NCBI GenBank assembly: GCA_934359535.1
Contig: CAKRLN010000020.1
Location: forward strand, 1 to 16,279
DNA from: an uncultured Lachnospiraceae bacterium
GTDB taxonomy: Bacteria; Bacillota; Clostridia; Lachnospirales; Lachnospiraceae
Direction: 5' to 3'
Length of the DNA stretch: 16,279 nt
The notes under the pieces were generated by a model that was not told the origin of the DNA, searched no databases, and saw only the letters and a list, made by a program, of their open reading frames with translations. The translations under genes were made by a program, and so were the position numbers. Shown here piece by piece: positions 1 through 5,897 of the stretch. Each line of letters begins with the position of its first letter. Position 1 is the first letter of the stretch.

Positions 1-546
1 TATGCGGCAACAATGCGGGTGGAGAATGTTTTTTCTCTGATTTTCGTGTATATCGGTAATGCAGTTTCGCCGTATGTTTCCCAAAATCTTGGGGCGGGCA
101 AACCCCAGCGCATCAAAAAAGGCTATCACGCAGCATTGGTGTTGGATGTGTGTTTTGCGGTTCTTGCTTTCCTTGTCATTGAAACGCTGCACACGCAGAT
201 TTCTTCGCTGTTCCTTGGAAAAGACGGGACCGCCTTGGCTTATCAGGTGTCTGGGGATTATATGAGATGGATTGGTTACTTCTTTATCTTTATGGGAATT
301 AAAATGGCGACCGATGGAGTTCTCCGTGGACTTGGAATCATGCGACCATTTCTCATTGCCAACATGGTAAACCTTGCGATTCGTTTGTCTGTGGCTTTGA
401 TCTGTGCCCCGCGTTTTGGCATTGCGTTTGTTTGGCTTGCCGTGCCGGCAGGCTGGCTTGCAAACTTTTTGGTTTCCCATGCGGCACTCAGAAAATCCTG
501 GCCGACGGAGAAAGCGGAGCTGTCTATGAGTGCGAAGAAAATCTAA
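1..546 (+). CDS. MATE family multidrug/cation efflux protein, C-terminal part (5' truncated)
   Basis: The reading frame is open from base 1 to the TAA at 544-546, giving 181 residues of a protein that began before the window. The fragment carries a MATE-type signature, QNLGAGKPQR, after a segment with glycine and proline, followed by several hydrophobic helices, as expected of the second half of a MATE (MatE, MOP superfamily) transporter of about 450 residues. Such proteins sit in the cytoplasmic membrane and export drugs or metabolites in exchange for Na+ or H+. The C-terminus ends in a short polar Lys/Glu tail, which is normal. The true start, RBS and promoter lie outside the window. No convincing hairpin terminator follows it; the next gene has its own promoter 30 bases downstream. 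The family call is firm; the substrate is unknown. Confidence 0.85.
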   Translation, partial: YAATMRVENVFSLIFVYIGNAVSPYVSQNLGAGKPQRIKKGYHAALVLDVCFAVLAFLVIETLHTQISSLFLGKDGTALAYQVSGDYMRWIGYFFIFMGIKMATDGVLRGLGIMRPFLIANMVNLAIRLSVALICAPRFGIAFVWLAVPAGWLANFLVSHAALRKSWPTEKAELSMSAKKI

Positions 547-576
547 AATATTTTCATATATTCTAAAATGAAATTA

Positions 577-585
577 TGTTATAAT
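577..585 (+). promoter_or_regulatory. Extended -10 promoter of the GH27 gene
   Basis: TGTTATAAT (577-585) is a perfect extended -10 element (TG-N-TATAAT). No good TTGACA-like -35 lies 16-18 bases upstream, which is tolerable for an extended -10 promoter. Transcription would start near 592, giving a leader of about 28 bases that contains the AGGGGGA ribosome binding site at 606-612. Confidence 0.65.
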
Positions 586-619
586 AACCCTGTAAAAGCA
601 AAAACAGGGGGATTTTACG

Positions 620-1951
620 ATGAACAAGAACACATTTGCAAAGACACCGCCGATGGGGTGGAACAGCTACGATTATTATGACACAACGGTAACCGAGGAG
701 CTGGTCAGACAGAATGCCGATTATCTAGCGGCACACTTAAAGCCGTATGGCTGGGAATATGTCGTAGTTGACATTGAGTGGTATGCCTATGGGGCAGGGA
801 GCCGGAGGGAAGAGTATCAGTATATCCCATTTGGAAAAGTCGAGATGGATGTGTACTCGCGGCTGCTTCCGTGTATGGAGCGTTTTCCATCAGCGGCAGA
901 CGGAAAAGGCTTTGGACCGCTTGCAGACTATGTACACAGTCTTGGGCTGAAATTTGGCATTCATATCATGCGCGGAATTCCAAGGAATGCGGCACATATG
1001 GGGACCGCCATAAAAGGGACAGATCTTACCGCATCGGATCTTGCCAATGCCTATTCGATCTGTCCGTGGAATCCGGATATGTATGGGCTTGATGTAAGAA
1101 AACCGGAGGCACAGCTTTATTATGATTCTTTGATGGAGCTGTATGCTTCCTGGGGCGTGGATTTTATCAAATGTGATGATATCTGCCGTTACGATGCGGA
1201 TACCGCGGAGCAGGAGATCATCATGCTTCACAACGCGATTGAAAAATGCAAACGTCCGATCGTTTTGAGCCTGTCACCGGGACCGGCACTTGCGGAGAAA
1301 GCATGGATCTATGAAAAATATGCAAATATGTGGCGGATTACGGATGATCTCTGGGACAAGTGGGAGGATATCCTTCATATGTTTGAACGTTGTGAGGTAT
1401 GGCAGAATCATGTATCCGAGGGATGCTACCCGGACTGCGATATGATCCCGTTTGGAAAACTTGGAAAAGGCTTTGGTCATGAGTGGACCTGTAACCTGAC
1501 ATTTGAGGAGCAGAAGACGCTTATGACACTCTGGTGCATCTTCCGTTCGCCGCTGATGCTTGGCACAGAGCTTATGAGTCTGGACGAACAGACCTTATCA
1601 CTGCTGACGAATGAAAGCGCACTTCATCTGACTGGGCATTCCCACGGCGCAAGACAGCTCAGACGCTCCAATGAGGAAGTCGTATGGATTTCGAAGGATA
1701 ATGAGAAGGGGATTTCCTATGTGGCAATGTTTAACCTGAGTGAGAAAGAGCGGGAAGTGCAGGTAGAAATTCGGGAGCTTGCAGAAATGTCCGGCATTTC
1801 CTGTGAAGTACTTTTAAAAGCAGCGGTTACTGAGCTTTGGAGTGGCAGCGCACAAACGATCCGGAAGGAGAAAATTGCGGAGTTTGTTCCAGCGCATGGG
1901 GCAAAGCTATATCGTATTGATTTTAGGAATCCGATGGAATCGGGAATATAA
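620..1951 (+). CDS. Glycoside hydrolase family 27 (alpha-galactosidase-like), cytoplasmic
   Basis: A 443-residue GH27 (clan GH-D) protein. It opens with the family hallmark TPPMGWNSYD at residues 9-18. The catalytic nucleophile should be Asp186 in FIKCDD, at the end of barrel strand 4. The acid/base is probably Asp243 in WRITDD. A PDCDM motif (271-275) corresponds to the usual DPDM region. A (beta/alpha)8 barrel covers about residues 5-325, followed by a C-terminal beta-sandwich. There is no signal peptide, so it probably acts in the cytoplasm on imported oligosaccharides. The start is supported by AGGGGGA at 606-612. GH27 members are mostly alpha-galactosidases, but isomalto-dextranase and beta-L-arabinopyranosidase activities also occur in the family, so substrate is open. 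It has its own promoter and terminator and is adjacent to, but not co-transcribed with, the GH3/GH2/GH78 locus. Confidence 0.88.
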   Translation: MNKNTFAKTPPMGWNSYDYYDTTVTEELVRQNADYLAAHLKPYGWEYVVVDIEWYAYGAGSRREEYQYIPFGKVEMDVYSRLLPCMERFPSAADGKGFGPLADYVHSLGLKFGIHIMRGIPRNAAHMGTAIKGTDLTASDLANAYSICPWNPDMYGLDVRKPEAQLYYDSLMELYASWGVDFIKCDDICRYDADTAEQEIIMLHNAIEKCKRPIVLSLSPGPALAEKAWIYEKYANMWRITDDLWDKWEDILHMFERCEVWQNHVSEGCYPDCDMIPFGKLGKGFGHEWTCNLTFEEQKTLMTLWCIFRSPLMLGTELMSLDEQTLSLLTNESALHLTGHSHGARQLRRSNEEVVWISKDNEKGISYVAMFNLSEKEREVQVEIRELAEMSGISCEVLLKAAVTELWSGSAQTIRKEKIAEFVPAHGAKLYRIDFRNPMESGI

Positions 1952-1988
1952 AAATTCCAGTGAGCGATCAGAAAAATATGGAAAAAAG

Positions 1989-2032
1989 AAAGAGTGCAGG
2001 AACTGTCAAAAAGCAGATTCCTGCTCTTTTTC
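1989..2032 (+). terminator. Rho-independent terminator after GH27
   Basis: AAAGAG (1989-1994), a two-base TG bulge and CAGGAA (1997-2002) pair with TTCCTG (2018-2023) and CTCTTT (2024-2029). The loop is 15 bases, and the stem runs directly into a T tract. This ends the GH27 transcript and separates it from the GH3 unit. Confidence 0.8.
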
Positions 2033-2072
2033 GTTATTCCGACTAAAATAAATGTAAAATTAAAATAGATAG

Positions 2073-2141
2073 TTGACGGATTGCGTGCAAAAAATTACCG
2101 TTCGCGATCATCATGTGTTAAAAGTGTAAAAATGTGATAAG
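2073..2141 (+). promoter_or_regulatory. Candidate promoter region of the GH3 operon
   Basis: Two candidates are visible. TTGACG at 2073-2078 is a good -35, but the positions 16-18 bases further on give only weak -10s (TACCGT-like). TGTGATAAG at 2133-2141 is an extended -10 (TG-N-GATAAG, four of six matches), giving a start near 2148 and a leader of about 42 bases. The second resembles the TGN-type -10s before the GH27 and response-regulator genes. I favour it, but the -35 is poor and activation by a regulator is plausible. Confidence 0.4.
2076..2106 (+). repeat. Imperfect direct repeat with LytTR-like spacing
   Basis: ACGGATTGCG (2076-2085) and ACCGTTCGCG (2097-2106) match at 7 of 10 positions and start exactly 21 bases apart. 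The second copy agrees at seven of the eight fixed positions with the published LytTR-domain site (W-M-M-GTT-N-R-K). LytTR sites are typically 9-base direct repeats separated by 12-13 bases. The first copy is degenerate. The pair lies about 30 bases upstream of the candidate extended -10. A role as binding site for the LytTR regulator encoded at 12487-13197 is inference. Confidence 0.35.
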
Positions 2142-2189
2142 GTAAATACACCTAGGGAGAATAAGAACAAAGGAAAGTGGGAAAGAACT

Positions 2190-5100
2190 ATGGAAATGAG
2201 AAAAATGGCAAATGTCATGCGTGGTGTTGCATCCGTTACAGCATCGGTGCTTACCTTATCAACCGTTGGCTCCGGTATTGCCGATTCTTATCGTAAGAAT
2301 CTGGATGATGTACTTGGAACAACAAGCTATGTGACATCGACAGACAAGGATTCAGCAAGATTTGTAAGTGATTATGAAACCGCAGAGGATATGGCAGCAG
2401 CAGCAAAGGATATTGCAGTCCGCGAAGGAGAGGAAGGAACCGTTATCATGAAAGATGATAATGAAGTTCTTCCGCTTCAGACTAATAAGGTTGCTTTATT
2501 TGGTCTGGCTGCATATGCTCCATATCCGTATAACAGCGGAGATTTAAAAGCTGGAAATGATGATGCAGTTGATCTTTTACAGGCATTTCAGGATGCCGGG
2601 GTAACCGTGGATGAAACGGTTGCAGATTTTTATAATCAGTGCATGAACAAGCATGAGGTTGTAACAAAGAATCAGTGGACCGGTGAGGATGAGACATCAA
2701 TCGGTTATGATAATATCTATACCTCCTCTGTTGGCGATATGGAGGATTTTGTTATTAATGAGCTTTCTCCGGAGAAATTCGTGGAAAATGGAGCACCGGA
2801 GGACTGGAAGGGTAAGATAGACAAGGACAATACAACAGCGGTCTGTGTATTTGCCCGTCCGGGAGGAGAATCCAATACCTATGCACCGGAATCTGCAGTC
2901 AGTCCGGATGGAGAGAAGACCGGAAAAGATCCGCTTGCACTTTCCGATGAGGAGCTGGCTGTCGTTGATGCAGCAAAGGAGACCTGCTCAAAGGTTGTTG
3001 TTCTTTTAAATACCGGTAACGCGATGGAGATCAAGGACATTGCAGAAGGTGGTGCACATGAGGTTGACGGGATTGCATACATTGGTGCGATCAATGATTA
3101 CCAGTGCACTGGTATTGTCAATGTGTTAACCGGAAAAGTGAATGCAACCGGAGCTTTGACGGATACTTTTGTGGCAGATAACGATTCAATTCCGGCTGTC
3201 CAGAACTTTGGTGGTGATTATTATTCCGATTATCAGATTGTAGCTGCCAATGCGGAAAACGGATATGATTCCCGTTATCCGAATACAGAAATCTCCAATG
3301 ACAGCAGCACAGGCTCTTTCGGTGGAGGAAGTGCAACCTACAGTGCCGGACAGTATCTTGTTGAGGCAGAGGGAATTTATGTTGGATATAAATATTATGA
3401 AACAAGATACTTTGATTCCATCATGAATCCATCTTCTAATGCAGCATCCGGTAAGGGCGCAACACAGGGGGAAAGCTGGAATTATGGTGATGAGGTTGTT
3501 TATCCGTTTGGACATACCATTTCCTATCTCGATTATGAGCAGAACATTAAGAGTGTCGATGTAGATAAAACAGAGGATGGAGAAGTGACTGCTGTTGTTG
3601 AAGTGAAAAACAACAGTGATCAGGATGGCAGATTCCTGGCACAGCTTTACGTAGAACAGCCATATACCGAATATGATAAAGAAAACAATGTGGAAAAATC
3701 CGCTGTTATGTTTTTAAATTCCGCAAAAGTAGATGTCCCAGCAGGAGAATCCAAGGAAGTCATGATTACCGTTCCGTCTAAATATCTTGCAAGCTATGAT
3801 TATACCAGTGCAAAAACCTATATTTTAGATGAGGGTGATTATTACTTTACCGCAGCCGCAGGAGCACATGAGGCAGTGAATAATTTCCTTGGAGCACAGG
3901 GAAAGACAACGGCAGACGGCATGGATGCAGAAGCAGCAGGAAATACCGTTGTATGGAATCAGAATACAACACTGGATACCGAAACTTATGCGGTTGAAAA
4001 TGGTACAAAGGTTACGAATGTGGCAGATGATGCGGACTTAAATTACTGGACAGGTGAAGATACCGTTACTTATCTTTCCAGACAGGATTGGGATGCAACA
4101 TATCCGGTAAACTATAACACCGATGTAACCGTTTCCATTGGAGACAGTCCGAAAAAGGATGAGTGGATTAAGCAGCTGCGCGGTGAGCAGTATACGATCC
4201 AGGATGATGAACCGGCAGAAGAAGCAAGCGATCAGGGTGTTCGTTTTTCGGCAGAGGATATTGGATACGAGCAGTTAGAAAATATTACGGATGAATACTG
4301 GGATAAGCTTGTTTCATCCATTACGATTGATGAGGCGGTTGGAGCTGTCATCCATGGTGGAAGCCAGACAGATACGCTTACAAATGTAGATAATCCGATT
4401 ATTTTACAGAATGAGGGTGTCAACGGATTTACGACTGCATATACCGATGAAGAAACAGGAAAAACGTATCATTTTAATGTAAATTCACAGACATTGCTTG
4501 GTTCATCCTTTAACCCGGAGCTTGCTTATGAATGGGGACGTATAGAAGGAAATTCAGGCTTATGGTTAGAGCGTTATTCCGTATGGGGAACCGGTCTGAC
4601 ACAGAGAAGAACACCTTATAATGGACGTAACTATGAATATATTTCCGAAGATCCGATGCTTACAAACCGTATGGGCTATGGAATCTTAAAGGGCTGCACA
4701 GAGATGGGAATCGTCAATGGACCAAAACATATCGGATTTAATGATCAGGAGCATAACCGTAACGGCATTGCAGCTTATATGAATGAGCAGAAGATCCGTG
4801 AGACCGATTTAAGAGGCTTTCAGGGTGCATTGGAGGATGCAGGCGGTCTTGCAGTTATGGTTGCATTTAACCGTATCGGCGCAACGAATGCATCCCATCA
4901 TGTCGGAATGCTGAAAAATATTCTGCGTGGTGAGTGGGGATATACAGGAATTATTTCAACGGATATGATGAACAATGCATTCTACTTTACTCCGGAATCC
5001 ATGATTATGGCAACCGTTACCCAGGTTGCAGATTTTGGAGGCGAGGATAACCACATCAATTTAGGAGATGGCGGTGTCGATGCGACATGGGCATATATTT

Positions 5101-5336
5101 CAGAGGATACCGTTAAGAATGACAAGACACTTGTAGATCAGGCAAGAGAGGATCTGAAATATCAGCTTTATACATTTGCAAACAGTGCCGTTATGAATGT
5201 GTCTACGGAAAAGGTTTCTGTATGGTGGGATACCGCATTAAAGACAATCCAGATCATAAGTGGAATCCTGACAGCGGCAGCAGCTCTTTGCTGGATCGGA
5301 TTTACCGTGACAGCACAGAAGAAAAAGGAGGAGTAA
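2190..5336 (+). CDS. Reversed-domain glycoside hydrolase family 3 protein, membrane-tethered
   Basis: A 1048-residue GH3-type enzyme with domains in the reverse of the usual order. Residues 4-31 form a basic then moderately hydrophobic N-terminus (signal peptide or anchor; possible cleavage after GIA at 29-31). The alpha/beta sandwich domain follows (about 80-350; IMKDDNEVLPL, NTGNAMEI, GALTDTF). Next come the EGIYVGYKYYETR and PFGHTISY linkers and a fibronectin III-like domain. After a spacer comes the TIM-barrel-type domain (about 700-1000), with GRNYEYISEDP, KHIGFNDQEHNR (Lys846, His847) and the probable nucleophile Asp925 in ISTDMM. A hydrophobic helix (about 1020-1040) and Lys-rich tail end the protein. 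Both termini thus tie it to the membrane with the catalytic part outside. Reversed GH3 enzymes are known from rumen and gut Clostridia, mostly beta-glucosidases. Substrate is unknown; several sugar-binding residues differ. The RBS is AAGGAAAG at about 2170-2177. Confidence 0.85.
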   Translation: MEMRKMANVMRGVASVTASVLTLSTVGSGIADSYRKNLDDVLGTTSYVTSTDKDSARFVSDYETAEDMAAAAKDIAVREGEEGTVIMKDDNEVLPLQTNKVALFGLAAYAPYPYNSGDLKAGNDDAVDLLQAFQDAGVTVDETVADFYNQCMNKHEVVTKNQWTGEDETSIGYDNIYTSSVGDMEDFVINELSPEKFVENGAPEDWKGKIDKDNTTAVCVFARPGGESNTYAPESAVSPDGEKTGKDPLALSDEELAVVDAAKETCSKVVVLLNTGNAMEIKDIAEGGAHEVDGIAYIGAINDYQCTGIVNVLTGKVNATGALTDTFVADNDSIPAVQNFGGDYYSDYQIVAANAENGYDSRYPNTEISNDSSTGSFGGGSATYSAGQYLVEAEGIYVGYKYYETRYFDSIMNPSSNAASGKGATQGESWNYGDEVVYPFGHTISYLDYEQNIKSVDVDKTEDGEVTAVVEVKNNSDQDGRFLAQLYVEQPYTEYDKENNVEKSAVMFLNSAKVDVPAGESKEVMITVPSKYLASYDYTSAKTYILDEGDYYFTAAAGAHEAVNNFLGAQGKTTADGMDAEAAGNTVVWNQNTTLDTETYAVENGTKVTNVADDADLNYWTGEDTVTYLSRQDWDATYPVNYNTDVTVSIGDSPKKDEWIKQLRGEQYTIQDDEPAEEASDQGVRFSAEDIGYEQLENITDEYWDKLVSSITIDEAVGAVIHGGSQTDTLTNVDNPIILQNEGVNGFTTAYTDEETGKTYHFNVNSQTLLGSSFNPELAYEWGRIEGNSGLWLERYSVWGTGLTQRRTPYNGRNYEYISEDPMLTNRMGYGILKGCTEMGIVNGPKHIGFNDQEHNRNGIAAYMNEQKIRETDLRGFQGALEDAGGLAVMVAFNRIGATNASHHVGMLKNILRGEWGYTGIISTDMMNNAFYFTPESMIMATVTQVADFGGEDNHINLGDGGVDATWAYISEDTVKNDKTLVDQAREDLKYQLYTFANSAVMNVSTEKVSVWWDTALKTIQIISGILTAAAALCWIGFTVTAQKKKEE

Positions 5337-5340
5337 GAGG

Positions 5341-5817
5341 ATGAAAGATAACAGGAGAATGGCAGCAGGAAGTGTGATTACTTTCGTTACGCTCGTTTTA
5401 AGTGTAGTTTCATTTGCTGTATACCGTATGAATATTAAAGGGGAAGGGTACTTTCAGAATGCAGCAGTTCCAATGGCAGCGAATCTGACTGTAGCAGCAA
5501 TCATTCTTGCAGCAGTTGTGTTAATCGCAGGACAGTTTCAGTTACAGGGAATTGCAGATATACTCCTTAAGCTCGTAACAGGAGCAGCCCGGATTATTGT
5601 TCCGGTACTCTGCATTGCAGCAATGATGTATGTTATAAATGGACGGATCGAAGGCTTTGCTTTCATCTATATGTCAAATGAGGAAGTATTGCATGAGGTG
5701 CAGACAGCCGCGAACATGTCTTCTGCACACGGTGCAATTGCAAATATTGTTCTGCTTGGGGTATCTGCCCTGTTTGGAATGATCGGAGCATTTTTTAATA
5801 TGAGTAAACAAAAATAG
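5341..5817 (+). CDS. Small four-helix membrane protein, partner of the GH3 enzyme
   Basis: A 158-residue protein of unrecognised family. It has four hydrophobic segments at about residues 8-28, 44-64, 81-99 and 131-153, a basic N-terminus (KDNRR) and a short basic C-terminus. The loop between helices 3 and 4 (about 100-130) is the only sizeable polar stretch. I see no enzymatic motif, no Cys pair and no transporter signature. Its ATG lies 4 bases after the GH3 stop. Its AAGGAGG Shine-Dalgarno (5325-5331) is inside the 3' end of the GH3 gene, so the two are translationally coupled and likely made together. The simplest inference is a membrane subunit, chaperone or positioning partner for the doubly anchored GH3 protein; a function unrelated to the GH3 enzyme cannot be excluded. 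Confidence 0.75.
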   Translation: MKDNRRMAAGSVITFVTLVLSVVSFAVYRMNIKGEGYFQNAAVPMAANLTVAAIILAAVVLIAGQFQLQGIADILLKLVTGAARIIVPVLCIAAMMYVINGRIEGFAFIYMSNEEVLHEVQTAANMSSAHGAIANIVLLGVSALFGMIGAFFNMSKQK

Positions 5818-5826
5818 AAATGAATT

Positions 5827-5857
5827 CCCTCCTGAGTGCAAGATAGCAGCAGGGGGG
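5827..5857 (+). other. Intercistronic hairpin between membrane protein and GH2 genes
   Basis: CCCTCCTG (5827-5834) pairs with CAGGGGGG (5850-5857) over eight base pairs, one of them T-G. A further TGC/GCA pairing (5837-5839 with 5846-5848) lies inside the loop. A TTTT run appears only at 5867-5870, nine bases after the stem. It is therefore a poor classical terminator but could attenuate transcription or mark an RNA processing point that sets different levels for the upstream and downstream genes. Confidence 0.4.
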
Positions 5858-5884
5858 ATAATCCTGTTTTAACAAAGAGTCATT

Positions 5885-5891
5885 GAAGGGG
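5885..5891 (+). promoter_or_regulatory. Ribosome binding site deciding the GH2 start
   Basis: GAAGGGG at 5885-5891 lies 6 bases before ATG 5898. An upstream in-frame TTG at 5883 overlaps this site and has none of its own, so ATG 5898 is the likely start. Confidence 0.7.
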
Positions 5892-5897
5892 AACAAG

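Noticed and set aside
2041..2189. Riboswitch or catabolite-repression (cre) site in the GH3 leader
   Set aside because: I found no sequence close to the cre consensus and no recognisable riboswitch core; only the direct repeat and promoter candidates stand out.
5883..5897. TTG start adding five residues to the GH2 protein
   Set aside because: The TTG overlaps the Shine-Dalgarno that serves ATG 5898 and has no upstream RBS.
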